Part shown: piece by piece, positions 42,272-51,434 of the stretch
Position numbering within the stretch: the first letter of the stretch is position 1
How the letters are laid out: each line of letters starts with the position of its first letter
Assembly: GCF_004364325.1 (NCBI RefSeq)
Contig: NZ_SOCP01000002.1
Location: 620,001 to 684,000, forward strand
Length of the DNA stretch: 64,000 nucleotides
Direction: 5' to 3'
DNA from: Actinophytocola oryzae
GTDB taxonomy: Bacteria; Actinomycetota; Actinomycetes; Mycobacteriales; Pseudonocardiaceae
Notes under the pieces: generated by a model
Seen by the model: the letters and a program-made list of their open reading frames with translations, nothing else
Databases searched by the model: none
What the model was told of the DNA's origin: nothing
Program-made: the position numbers and the translations under genes

Positions 42272-43977
42272 CGTGGTTCCCCCTCGTTCTCTGCGATGTG
42301 CTCGGCAAGCCCCGCGACCGTCGGGTTCTCGAAGAACAGCGTCGCCACGGGCAGGTCGATCGACAGCTCGCGGCGGGCACGATCGAGGATGTCCACCGCC
42401 AGCAGCGAGTTGCCGCCGATGTCGAAGAAGTCGTCGTGAACGCCCACGTGCGGCACCGCCAGGGTGTCCGCCAGCAGACGGGCCAGTGTCGCCTCGACCG
42501 GAGTGCGCGGCGGGTCGCGGGTGACGTCCACATCGGACGGCTCGGGCCGCGGTGCCGACAGGGCGGCCCGGTCGATCTTGCCCGCGCTCGTCAGCGGGAA
42601 CTCCGCGAGCAGCACGATCGCCGTGGGCACCAGGTGCCTCGGCAGTCGCAGGCGCAACGCGGCGCGTAGTTCGGTAGACAGGTTCTCGGTCACGTGCGCG
42701 GGCACGACGTAGGCGACGAGAACCCCGTTCCTCGCCAGGACGACGGCCTCGGCCACACCCGGCAGGTCGGTCAGCGCGGCGGCGACCTCGCCCGGCTCCA
42801 CGCGGTGTCCCGCGATCTTCACCTGGTCGTCGACGCGGCCGAGGAACTCGAGCATGCCACCCGCGCCGCGGCGGACCACGTCGCCGGTGCGGTACATGCG
42901 TTCACCCGGCACGAACGGATCGGGGACGAAGCGCTCGTCCGTCCACCCAGGACGGTTGAGGTAGCCGCGAGCGAGCCCGGCGCCGCCGGTGTACAGCTCT
43001 CCCTCTGGAACCGGCCGCAGGTTCTCGTCGAGGACGTACACGCGGGTACCGGGGAGCGGCGTCCCGATCGGCACCGTGCCGGTGACCTGGCGGGTGACCG
43101 TGTGGGACGTGGTGAAGCACGTGTTCTCGGTCGGGCCGTAGGCGTTGACCATGCGGACACGCGGGTGTGCGCGCCGGACCCGGTTGACGTGTGCGGGGGA
43201 GAGCACGTCACCGCCCGCGACGAGCTGACGGAGCCCGCCGAGGCTGTCCAGGTGGTGGTCGACCATGCGGTGGAACAGGCCCGAGGTGAGCCACAGCGTG
43301 GTGATCCGCTCCCGCCGCAGCGACTCGGCCAGCTCGGGCAGGGACAGCGGACCGGGTGGGTGGATGACGAGGCAGCCGCCGTTGCACAGAGCGCCCCAGA
43401 TCTCGAACTCGGACGGGTCGAACGTCAGGGCGCACAGCTGGAGGAACGTCTCGTCGGGTCCGAAGTGGAGCCAGTCCGTGTCGTGGACGAGCCGGACCAC
43501 GCCGCGGTGTGGCACGGCGACGCCCTTGGGATGGCCCGTCGAGCCGGACGTGTACCGCACGTAGGCCAGGCTGTCCGCCGACCCGCGCACCGGAGGTGGT
43601 GTGGTGTCGACGGGTTCGCCGTCCACCGTCAGGACGTTGACGCCCGGCAGGGGAATCGCGACACGGGCGACCACCACGCGGACGTCCGCCTGCTCGAACA
43701 CGAGTCGTCGCCGCACGGCGGGCTCGTCGAGATCCAGCGGCAGGTACGCCGCGTCCGCCTTCAGCACGCCCAGCAGCGCGACGACCATCTCGAACGAACG
43801 CCGGACACACACGCCGACAACGGTTTCCGGACCGACGCCCTCGGCTCGCAGCCGCCGCGCCAGGTTCTCCGCGCGCTCGTCGAGCTGCCGGTAGCACAGC
43901 TCCGCACCGAGGAAACGCAACGCCGTCGCGTCGGGGGTGCGTGCCGCGTGCTCGGCGAACAGCTCGGCTGTCGTCAT
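42268..43977 (-). CDS. Stand-alone NRPS adenylation-PCP didomain
   Basis: 569 residues. Adenylation core motifs: YVRYTSGSTGHPKGV, LTFDPSEFEIW, NAYGPTEN, YRTGD, GRVDDQVKIAGHRVEPGE and the catalytic Lys in LTSAGKIDR. The carrier domain has DDFFDIGGNSLLAVDIL with the phosphopantetheine Ser at about 524. By alignment with GrsA I read pocket residues D-P-F-W-V-G-A-C-F-K; the leading Asp indicates an alpha-amino acid, but I cannot assign which. No condensation or thioesterase domain and no MbtH gene is in view. Overlaps the hydrolase gene upstream and the P450 downstream by 4 nt each. Confidence 0.92.
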   Translation of the reverse strand: MTTAELFAEHAARTPDATALRFLGAELCYRQLDERAENLARRLRAEGVGPETVVGVCVRRSFEMVVALLGVLKADAAYLPLDLDEPAVRRRLVFEQADVRVVVARVAIPLPGVNVLTVDGEPVDTTPPPVRGSADSLAYVRYTSGSTGHPKGVAVPHRGVVRLVHDTDWLHFGPDETFLQLCALTFDPSEFEIWGALCNGGCLVIHPPGPLSLPELAESLRRERITTLWLTSGLFHRMVDHHLDSLGGLRQLVAGGDVLSPAHVNRVRRAHPRVRMVNAYGPTENTCFTTSHTVTRQVTGTVPIGTPLPGTRVYVLDENLRPVPEGELYTGGAGLARGYLNRPGWTDERFVPDPFVPGERMYRTGDVVRRGAGGMLEFLGRVDDQVKIAGHRVEPGEVAAALTDLPGVAEAVVLARNGVLVAYVVPAHVTENLSTELRAALRLRLPRHLVPTAIVLLAEFPLTSAGKIDRAALSAPRPEPSDVDVTRDPPRTPVEATLARLLADTLAVPHVGVHDDFFDIGGNSLLAVDILDRARRELSIDLPVATLFFENPTVAGLAEHIAENEGEPR

Positions 43978-44813
43978 CGGTCGAGCCGCGCCAGCACCCT
44001 GGCCAGTTCGTCGGGCATGGACAGGAACGGCGAGTGCGACGAGTCCAACTCGACCACGGCGGTCGGCCGCGCCGAGATCGCGTCGATCTCCTCGACGAAG
44101 GCGCGCTGCAGGTCGACAGGGAACGCGTTGTCCCGCAGACAGACCACGTACGTGTGCCGCACCATCCCGTACCGGGCGGCGGTCACGGTGAGCGTCTCCG
44201 CCGTGATGCCCGCCGGTGCGTCCGGGGTGAGCATCGAGATCGCGGCGGCCGCGGTGGCGTCGTCGACGTCGTTGAACAACGTGTCCTGGATGACGGGGTG
44301 GCGCTCGGGGTCGCCGGTGTCGATGCGCAGCGCGCCGATCTCGGTGGGATCGCCGGTGAGGAGGTCGGCCACCGGCCGCTTCGCGTTGGCGGCCAGGCTG
44401 AAGTAGTGGTTCACCGGCCTGCCGCCGACGGGGGCGAACGCCGACACGTAGACGAGGTCGCTGACCAGCTCCGGGGCCAGCTCGGCGGCGGCGGTGGCCA
44501 CGACGCCACCCATGCTGTGCGAGACCAGCACACACGGCCGTCCGTTGCCGATCCGCCGCAGCTGGTCGACCAGGGTCGCCGCGGCCGAGGAGGCGGTGAC
44601 GGCCGCGACCCGCGAGGGCTCGGCGGCGTAGGCGGCGGCGTCGAACGGCCTGCGCCAGCGCGCCAGGGGCGACGAGCCCTTCAGCCCCTGCCCGTCGAGG
44701 TCGACGGCCACCGCGGGCACACCGAGACCGGCCAGGTGTTCGGTGACCTGGCTCCAGCACCAGCTGCCGTGCCAGAAACCGTGTGCGAGGACGACCGGGG
44801 GAACGAGATCCAT
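43974..44813 (-). CDS. Alpha/beta hydrolase, likely thioesterase of the A-PCP/P450 operon
   Basis: 279 residues. VVLAHGFWHGSWCW oxyanion region, nucleophile VSHSMGGV (Ser100), C-terminal acid and His block ELDSSHSPFLSMPDEL. This resembles esterase/salicylate-methylesterase-like hydrolases. In nikkomycin biosynthesis NikP2, an alpha/beta hydrolase, releases beta-hydroxyhistidine from the carrier NikP1; the operon here has the same three activities, so release of the hydroxylated amino acid is the favoured role. Four-nt overlap with the A-PCP gene. Confidence 0.85.
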   Translation of the reverse strand: MDLVPPVVLAHGFWHGSWCWSQVTEHLAGLGVPAVAVDLDGQGLKGSSPLARWRRPFDAAAYAAEPSRVAAVTASSAAATLVDQLRRIGNGRPCVLVSHSMGGVVATAAAELAPELVSDLVYVSAFAPVGGRPVNHYFSLAANAKRPVADLLTGDPTEIGALRIDTGDPERHPVIQDTLFNDVDDATAAAAISMLTPDAPAGITAETLTVTAARYGMVRHTYVVCLRDNAFPVDLQRAFVEEIDAISARPTAVVELDSSHSPFLSMPDELARVLARLDR

Positions 44814-44841
44814 ACCCGAACGCTAGGGTCGTCGGGCCGGC

Positions 44842-45690
44842 TCAACCACGGCCTGTCAGTACGTGGATATCCTGTGTGAGCCTGGTCAACCGCTCCTGGC
44901 TGGACGTGCCGGCCGCCGCGTGGAGCGTGTGCAGGCGCTGTCGCGACTGCGAGCTCACCATCTGGGCACAGTCGAAGTCGAGGCGGCCGACGCGCTCGTC
45001 GTGCACGCTCACCGACGACGCGTAGGACCGGGAGACCCGGTGCGCCGCCCACATCCGCGTGAACTCGGGGCTCGCGGCGCGGAGGTCGGTGACCAGTGCC
45101 ATGGCGTTCTCGTCGTAGTCGCGCTGCGCGACGACGACACGCAGGTAGGCGACGTAGGCGCGACCGATGGCGGCCTGCTGGTCCGGCGGGTTCAGCACGG
45201 TCCGCCGCCACCTGGCCGACCCGAACCAGCACCAGATCATGTTGGCCTCCCAGCCCGGCAGGCCCGCGACGTGCCCGAACAGCGTGCTGTGCAGGTCGTT
45301 CTGCGCCACGACGGTGGCGAGGTCGTCCGCGACGAACGCCGGCGAGGTCGTGCCGACCGCCCGCATGACCGACAGCAGCTGAGGGTCGACGAAGCCACCC
45401 GGTTTCCGTGCCGCGGGCGCGGGATGTCCCGCCAGCCGGTAGAGGTAGCCGCGTTCGTCGGCGTCCAGCAGCAGGGCCCGCGCCAGCCCGGCGAGGATCG
45501 CGGTCGACGGCTGCGGGCCACGGCCCTGTTCGAGCCGTTCGTAGTAGGTCGTGGACATGTTGGCCAGGCGCGCCACCTCGTCGCGGCGCAGCCCCGGCGT
45601 CCGTCGTCGTCGCCCGGCGGGCAGGCCGCGCCCCTCCGGCGTCAACGCCTCGCGCCGCCGCCGCAGGAAGTCGGCCAGCTCCTCACGCAT
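44842..45690 (-). CDS. XRE-family regulator with MmyB-like ligand-binding domain
   Basis: 282 residues from ATG 45690. HTH at residues 15-75 (LRRDEVARLANMSTTYYERLEQGRGPQPS), then the MmyB-like PAS-type domain (PAFVADDLATVVAQNDLHSTLFG...WCWFGSARWRR). The family binds fatty-acid-like ligands in MmyB and controls antibiotic or oxidoreductase genes. It is first in the operon, 28 nt before the hydrolase gene, and probably autoregulates it. Confidence 0.92.
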   Translation of the reverse strand: MREELADFLRRRREALTPEGRGLPAGRRRRTPGLRRDEVARLANMSTTYYERLEQGRGPQPSTAILAGLARALLLDADERGYLYRLAGHPAPAARKPGGFVDPQLLSVMRAVGTTSPAFVADDLATVVAQNDLHSTLFGHVAGLPGWEANMIWCWFGSARWRRTVLNPPDQQAAIGRAYVAYLRVVVAQRDYDENAMALVTDLRAASPEFTRMWAAHRVSRSYASSVSVHDERVGRLDFDCAQMVSSQSRQRLHTLHAAAGTSSQERLTRLTQDIHVLTGRG

Positions 45691-45871
45691 GATGTTGTCC
45701 CCCACCCGTCCCACCGTCGCACACCATCGGCGACACGCCCGCCGTCGTGCGCGATCAAGCCGTCTCGCCGGGGACTTCCGGGCAGAGTGGGCTCCGCGGT
45801 GGCGAGGACTTCCGGCGCGCCCGTCACGTTTCCCGGGGCGTGGACGATGCGCCGCTGCCTCAGGCGCCACC

Positions 45872-45979
45872 CTACGAGTCGGCGAGCGCGCCCAGTGCAC
45901 GTTTGTCGATCTTGCCGATGAACGACTCCGGGATCGCGTCGAGGACCGGGTACGACGCGGGACCGATATGTCCGGGTCG
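45872..45979 (-). pseudogene. C-terminal remnant of an AMP-forming acyl/aryl ligase
   Basis: A minus-strand frame ends with GPASYPVLDAIPESFIGKIDKRALGAL followed by a stop. This is the last about 35 residues of an AMP-binding enzyme, including the catalytic GKIDKRAL loop; no upstream part exists in any frame. The rest of 45691-46143 shows no gene. It implies that another adenylating enzyme was once encoded next to the NRPS operon. Confidence 0.65.
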
Positions 45980-46143
45980 AGCCGTGCGCCGCCGACTTGC
46001 GTGCAGAAAACAGTCCGGTCTGCATCCAACTCGACCCCGTAATCTTCCACGGCGGTGAATTGATGTTCTGTTAGATTTCATTCGCCCTGGAAAAGACGCC
46101 GCTCCATGCGGTCCAGCACTCGACGTGAGGTGACCCGCACGGG

Positions 46144-47163
46144 ATGACGAATATCGTATTCGACGAACGGCATCCTGTTCGTCAGGTGCTCCGGGAAAGG
46201 CGTGCGCGCGGCGGCGGTGTCGGCCGGCGGGACGATCCTTTCAAGATCGGGCTCGCAATCGAGGGCGGCGGCATGCGGGGAGTGGTGTCCGCCGCGATGC
46301 TGACGGCTCTGGAGGACCTCGGCTACGCCCCGTGCTTCGACGAGATCTACTGCTGCTCGTCCGGGGCGATCAACGGCGCCTATTTCATGACCGGCACGAC
46401 GTGGTTCCCATTGTCGATCTATTACGACGACCTCACCACGGGCGAGTTCCTCGATTTCCGTCGCCTGCTGCGCAGGCAGGGTCCCATGAACCTGACGTAC
46501 GTCTTCGACGAGGTGCTGACGCGGCGCAAACCGCTCGACTACGAGGCCATCATCGCGTCCGAACAGCGCCTGCACGTCATGGTCACCGACGTGGACGCGC
46601 TCAGGCCGCTCGACATAGCCGAATTCGACTCGGCCGGGGATCTCCGGGCCGCGCTGCTGGCCAGCACGTGGCTGCCGCTCGCGATCAGTGGCACCGCCAC
46701 CTTTCGCGGCAGTCGCGCCATCGACGGCGGTGTGCTCCAGTTCCACCCGTTCCGCGCGGCCCGCGCCGACGGCTGCACCCACATCCTCTCCCTGAGCACC
46801 AAGCCGATCGGTCCGCTGGACCGCAGGGTCTCGGTCACCAACCGGCTGGTCGCGAGGCACCTCGAACGTGTCCGCCCCGGCCTCGGCAGGGGATTCCTCG
46901 CCTCGACTCACCAGTACGTGACCGAGGACAGGCCGTTTCTCGCGGCCAACCGTGCGAACCCCACCGCGGAACCGGCGGTGTTGGACCTGGCGCCGCTTCC
47001 CGGCACGCCCGAAGTGAGACGACACGAGATGAACCCGCTGGCTCTCTTCAACGGCGCCCGCGCGGCATACCGGACCACCTATCTGGCGCTTGAGGGGCGA
47101 GACGTCGTCGTCATCCCGCGACTGACCGCTCATGCCGTCGAACTCGTCAGGAACGACTCCTGA
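46144..47163 (+). CDS. Patatin-like phospholipase
   Basis: 339 residues from ATG 46144. Oxyanion motif EGGGMRG at residues 40-46, nucleophile elbow CCSSG at 70-74 (Ser72, first Gly of GxSxG replaced by Cys) and DGG at 194-196 with the catalytic Asp. Similar to cytoplasmic RssA/YjjU-type phospholipases. Its stop overlaps the start of the membrane kinase-like gene (TGATG), so the two are translationally coupled and probably function together at a membrane. Confidence 0.9.
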   Translation: MTNIVFDERHPVRQVLRERRARGGGVGRRDDPFKIGLAIEGGGMRGVVSAAMLTALEDLGYAPCFDEIYCCSSGAINGAYFMTGTTWFPLSIYYDDLTTGEFLDFRRLLRRQGPMNLTYVFDEVLTRRKPLDYEAIIASEQRLHVMVTDVDALRPLDIAEFDSAGDLRAALLASTWLPLAISGTATFRGSRAIDGGVLQFHPFRAARADGCTHILSLSTKPIGPLDRRVSVTNRLVARHLERVRPGLGRGFLASTHQYVTEDRPFLAANRANPTAEPAVLDLAPLPGTPEVRRHEMNPLALFNGARAAYRTTYLALEGRDVVVIPRLTAHAVELVRNDS

Positions 47164-49610
47164 TGAACGACCTCCCGCAACCCCCGGCAATCGACGCCGA
47201 GGCATTCCGCCCACTCTTCAGGCAGGTGGCGGCCCTCAACGGCACGGCGTCCGACGCGACCCGATTACGGGCCATCCGAAGGATCTGCGGCACCCCGGAC
47301 GAATGGCGCAGGCTCCTGGCCGCCATACCGCTCGACAAGCTCTCGTTCCACCTGGAGGTGGGCCTCCAGCGGTCCGACGCCATCGACCGGCTGGCGCAGT
47401 GGTGCGGCGGGTTCAAGGCGAACTCGTCCGGCCACACCAGATCCCAGGCCGAGACCTACGGCTACCTGAGCGTGCTCCTGCTGACCCTCGTCACGATGCA
47501 GGAGGCCGGCGCTCCCAGGAGCACACCGGCGTCGACCGCTGACGGCGACGACGGGAACGTCGGCCACGACTGCGGCCTGTGCAGGCGGTTGGTCCAGGAC
47601 GCGGCCGTACGTGCGACGCTGCTCGGCCTCTACGCACCCCGGCCCGGGTCGGGAGGCGACGAGCAGGCACACGCGGAGTGGCGCCGGATCCGACCCGAGA
47701 CGCTGGAGTTCCACCGGCACGGCACCACGTCGATCATCCTGGGCGGCACACCACTCGCCTCGTCGGGGCGGCAGATCAGGTTCGCGCTGAAGTGCGTGCT
47801 GTTCCCGTACTCGAACATCCCGATCATCGCGCGCAAGACCAGGAACTACGCGAACGACCACAACTCGACGGACCGCGACGGCCGGGCGGTCCAGCACATG
47901 GTCCAGGTCTGGGCGAGCACCGACGACTGGATTCTCATGGACATGGCCGACGGGATCACGTTGGCCGAGGAACTCGCGAGGATGAAGCGGGAGAAGGCGG
48001 CTTTCGAGCTGGTGGGCAGGGCGCCGAGACGGGGGACGACCGTCGGGGGCAACGTGCGCCTGGACCTGATCAGACGACTGGGGCTGCCGCTCCTGCACGC
48101 CCTGGCACAGCTGCACGTCCAGGGCAAACAGCACGAGGACCTCTCGCCCACCAACATCATCGTCAAACGGAAGGCGTCGGTGGGGCACGGCCAGGACTAC
48201 GAGGTCACCTTCATCGACTTCGGGCGGAACTACCTGTACACCAGCGCGGTCGGCAGTCTCGAGGGCGCGGAGGGGGTGTACGTCGCCCCGGAGATCCGCG
48301 ACAGCGCGGACGACGTGCCCGGCGCCGACCTCTACTCGCTCGGCCGGATCCTGATCACCGTCGGCGACGTCGGCGAGAACAGCGACGGCACCATTCCCGA
48401 CCGGTTCTACGGGCAGGCGCCGCTCATCGCCAGGGTGATCGAGGACCTCACCGACCGCGAGCCCGCACGGCGGCTGCTGGTCTTCAGGATGGCGGCCGAC
48501 AACCCGGACGTGTACCGCACCGTCGGCGAGGTGCTCGAGCAGGAACTGGACGTGACGCAGGAGGCACTGGTCACCGACCCGGAGCTGCGTGGCTACGCCG
48601 TGCCCGTCGACCGGCAGTCCCTGAGCTCGTCCGTGAGATCCCTGCTGCCGCTGTCCCGGGAACCGAAGAAGCAGCGGAGGATCTATCGCTTCCGCAGGCG
48701 GCAGGGCGTTCTCTCCGACCCGCGGCGCTCGATGCACGCGCGCTGGCTGCTGGTGTTCTCGGTCCTCGCCTCCGTGAACCTCTACGTGTGCTGCACGGTG
48801 TGCGTCTACTGGTTCCTGCGTGACGTCGGGATCGACGTCCTCAACCCGCAGAGCCAGGCGTTCCTCCGACTGGTCGGCGCGCGGCCGGACACCATCCCGC
48901 TGGTCGACGACCTCCGGCAGTCGGGCTACGAGCTGGGGAACCTGGCGGAGAACACGCCGGCACGCCTGATCGGGCTCAGCTTCGCGCTCTGCGGCGCCAG
49001 GTACTACCAGAACATCTTCAGCGGCCTCACCACACGGGTGGCGCGTTCTCCCGCGATGGCCGGAGCCGGGTCGCGGGTCGTGACCGAGGTGGCGATGCGG
49101 TCGATGGCCGTCTGGTCGTCGTGGCTCATCCTGGCGTGCAACCTGGTGCAGGTCGCCTGGTGGCCACTCGCCACGGCGATCGGCTACACCGGCGTGCTGC
49201 TGGCGAACGTGTCCAGTGCGAGGTTCGCGGTCAGGCACCTCGAGCGGGCGCGGGCGAGTGGGCTGAGCACGGTGCCCCCCGCCCATCAGAAGATCCCGGG
49301 CCTGGAGAGCTACCGGCAGTGGGGCGCCAGCATGTTCTTCTACGCGGTGAGTGTGTGGGCCTTCGCGTTGGCGCTCTACGGCGGACTGCTCAAGGACACC
49401 TACGTGTACGCGTTCGTGGTCGTCCTCGTGAACATCGGTCTGTTCTACATCATCAAGACGGGCACCAACGGACTCGAGGTGCGTGCGGGGCTGAACCGCT
49501 GCTTCCTCGCCGCGGAACGCCTGCGCTTCGAGGCCGAGGCAGGCAGCGGGCTGACCGCGCCGAGGGACAAGCCCCAGCGGGTGCTGATCTCCGAGACGAC
49601 CCCGACGTGA
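47163..49610 (+). CDS. Kinase-like protein with C-terminal transmembrane domain, partner of the patatin
   Basis: 815 residues. Residues 1-170 are helical with a CGLC pair (137-140). A divergent protein-kinase domain spans about 180-480: IRFALK (Lys210), HEDLSPTN (Asp326, Asn331, the Arg of HRD is Glu), IDFG (352-354) and VAPE (375-377). The glycine-rich loop is not obvious. From residue 527 there are five to six membrane helices. Arg/Lys-rich juxtamembrane segment at 500-525. Catalytic residues are mostly retained, so it may be active. I know no characterised homologue with this architecture. Confidence 0.75.
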   Translation: MNDLPQPPAIDAEAFRPLFRQVAALNGTASDATRLRAIRRICGTPDEWRRLLAAIPLDKLSFHLEVGLQRSDAIDRLAQWCGGFKANSSGHTRSQAETYGYLSVLLLTLVTMQEAGAPRSTPASTADGDDGNVGHDCGLCRRLVQDAAVRATLLGLYAPRPGSGGDEQAHAEWRRIRPETLEFHRHGTTSIILGGTPLASSGRQIRFALKCVLFPYSNIPIIARKTRNYANDHNSTDRDGRAVQHMVQVWASTDDWILMDMADGITLAEELARMKREKAAFELVGRAPRRGTTVGGNVRLDLIRRLGLPLLHALAQLHVQGKQHEDLSPTNIIVKRKASVGHGQDYEVTFIDFGRNYLYTSAVGSLEGAEGVYVAPEIRDSADDVPGADLYSLGRILITVGDVGENSDGTIPDRFYGQAPLIARVIEDLTDREPARRLLVFRMAADNPDVYRTVGEVLEQELDVTQEALVTDPELRGYAVPVDRQSLSSSVRSLLPLSREPKKQRRIYRFRRRQGVLSDPRRSMHARWLLVFSVLASVNLYVCCTVCVYWFLRDVGIDVLNPQSQAFLRLVGARPDTIPLVDDLRQSGYELGNLAENTPARLIGLSFALCGARYYQNIFSGLTTRVARSPAMAGAGSRVVTEVAMRSMAVWSSWLILACNLVQVAWWPLATAIGYTGVLLANVSSARFAVRHLERARASGLSTVPPAHQKIPGLESYRQWGASMFFYAVSVWAFALALYGGLLKDTYVYAFVVVLVNIGLFYIIKTGTNGLEVRAGLNRCFLAAERLRFEAEAGSGLTAPRDKPQRVLISETTPT

Positions 49611-49619
49611 ACGAGCCGC

Positions 49620-51347
49620 TCACCTGACACCTCGGGTGTCCGGACCACCGAACCGGGAGGCCATGGTGTCGATGAGGTTCTGGGCGCGTTCGAGGACGTG
49701 GGAGCTGTACGTCCCGCTCGCGCGGGCGTCGAGCAGTGCGTTCTGCTGCGCGTCGACGAGCAGGCGCTGCAGTTCCCGTCGTTGCTGGAGCGGGCTGTCC
49801 GGGGCCTGTTCGGTCAGCATCTTCTCGATGGACTCGGCGAAGGCGAGGTTGCGCTCCCGTGTCTGGTCGAGCAGGTCGTCGTCGAAGGGGTCGCCGTTCT
49901 CGCGGCGCAGGGTCGGGCTCTCGAGGAGGGACTGGGTGGCGGCCTGCAGCTCGGTCGTGAGGTGCGCCAGCTCGCGCTGGTCCTGGTCGGCGTCGGTGCC
50001 CTGGATGCCGAGCCGCTTGACGACCACGGGCAGAGTGCCGCCCTGGACGACGAGGGTGACGATCGCGACGGTGAAGGCGACCAGCACGAGCTCGGCGCGG
50101 TGGGGCACGTCGGTCGGCAGCGACTGGGCCGCCGCGAGGGTGACGACGCCGCGCATCCCGGACCAGGCGAGCACCGCGCCGCCGCGCCAGCCGAGTCCCT
50201 CGTTGGCGAAGAAGACGGCGTCGGCGTGGCGTCTGCGGAGCATCACGGTCGCCCTCTCGTACCGGCGCGGCCGGTCGGGGTGCGGGCCGCGCGCGGTGAG
50301 CCGGTCGAGCACGGCCTCGATCCGCTCGATGAGCCTGCCCGCGTCCTGCTGCTGATGCCGGAGCATCGCGACGAGCGGGATGACGAACACGACCCGCAGC
50401 ACGACCAGCGTGAGCGTCGTGAGCAGCCCGAACCCGATCGCCGTCCACACGCCGTCGCCGGATTCGTGGACCGCGCTGACCACGGCGGTGATCTCGAAGC
50501 CCATCAGCAGGAACACGCCGTTCTCGAGGAGCAGCTGGATCGTCCGCCAGTTGGTGCGTTCGGAGATGCGGTCGTGGGCGGTGAACCGGCTCGCGCTCTT
50601 GTGTCCGGTGATCAGACCGGCCGTGACGACGGCGATGACCCCGGACGCGTGCAGCTCCTCAGCGGGCAGGAACGCCAGGAACGGCACCACGAACGAGATC
50701 GCCGTGGTGAGCACGGGCTGTTCGCGGATCCGCGAACGCACCCACACCGACCCGTGGCCGACCAGCACGCCGACGGCGATGCCGACGAACACGGCGAAGG
50801 CGAACTCGCCGAGCGCGCCCCGGAACGACACCACCCCCGCGGTCGCGGCCACGGCCGTGCGCAGCAGCACGAGCGCGGTGGCGTCGTTGACGAGGCCTTC
50901 GCCCTCGAGGATCGTGACCAGGCGGGGCGGCAGCCCGAGGCGCTTGCCGACCGACGTCGCGGCGACCGCGTCCGGCGGGCTGACCACCGCGCCGAGCGCG
51001 ACGGCCGTGGCGAACCCGATGTCGGGAACCAGCCACCAGATCAGCAGCCCGGTGCCGAACGCCGAGACCAGGACGAGCAGCACGGACAACGCCCCGATGG
51101 TCCCGAAGTCCCGGCGGAAGTCGAGTACGGGGACGTTGACCGCAGCCGCGTACAGCAGCGGCGGCAACACCCCGGCCAGGATCCACTCCGGTTCGAGGAA
51201 CAGATCGGGCGCGCCGGGTAGCCGGCCGCACCCCATCCCGACGAGCACCAACAGCACGGGTGCCGCGACGCCCAGCCGCGGTGCGAAGTACGACACCGCC
51301 ACGATGATCAACACCGCCATTACGGCCAGCAGCGCCGGCTCCCGCAT
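49620..51347 (-). CDS. Na+/H+ antiporter (CPA1 family)
   Basis: 575 residues. Twelve or so membrane helices over residues 5-410, with the family blocks GAVVSPPDAVAATSVGKRLGLP and ILEGEGLVNDATALVLL that carry the ion-binding Asp residues. A cytoplasmic helical tail (420-575) contains ERNLAFAESIEKMLTEQ. It exchanges Na+ for H+ for pH and salt balance. Single gene, convergent with the kinase-like gene (9 nt). Confidence 0.93.
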   Translation of the reverse strand: MREPALLAVMAVLIIVAVSYFAPRLGVAAPVLLVLVGMGCGRLPGAPDLFLEPEWILAGVLPPLLYAAAVNVPVLDFRRDFGTIGALSVLLVLVSAFGTGLLIWWLVPDIGFATAVALGAVVSPPDAVAATSVGKRLGLPPRLVTILEGEGLVNDATALVLLRTAVAATAGVVSFRGALGEFAFAVFVGIAVGVLVGHGSVWVRSRIREQPVLTTAISFVVPFLAFLPAEELHASGVIAVVTAGLITGHKSASRFTAHDRISERTNWRTIQLLLENGVFLLMGFEITAVVSAVHESGDGVWTAIGFGLLTTLTLVVLRVVFVIPLVAMLRHQQQDAGRLIERIEAVLDRLTARGPHPDRPRRYERATVMLRRRHADAVFFANEGLGWRGGAVLAWSGMRGVVTLAAAQSLPTDVPHRAELVLVAFTVAIVTLVVQGGTLPVVVKRLGIQGTDADQDQRELAHLTTELQAATQSLLESPTLRRENGDPFDDDLLDQTRERNLAFAESIEKMLTEQAPDSPLQQRRELQRLLVDAQQNALLDARASGTYSSHVLERAQNLIDTMASRFGGPDTRGVR

Positions 51348-51434
51348 CTCCGCACCCGTCCCGTCTCGCCCCGTGTCCCTCCACAGTGTGCTCGACAGGG
51401 CCGGGACCTGCCGGTTCGGGTGTCCGGAGTGGAC

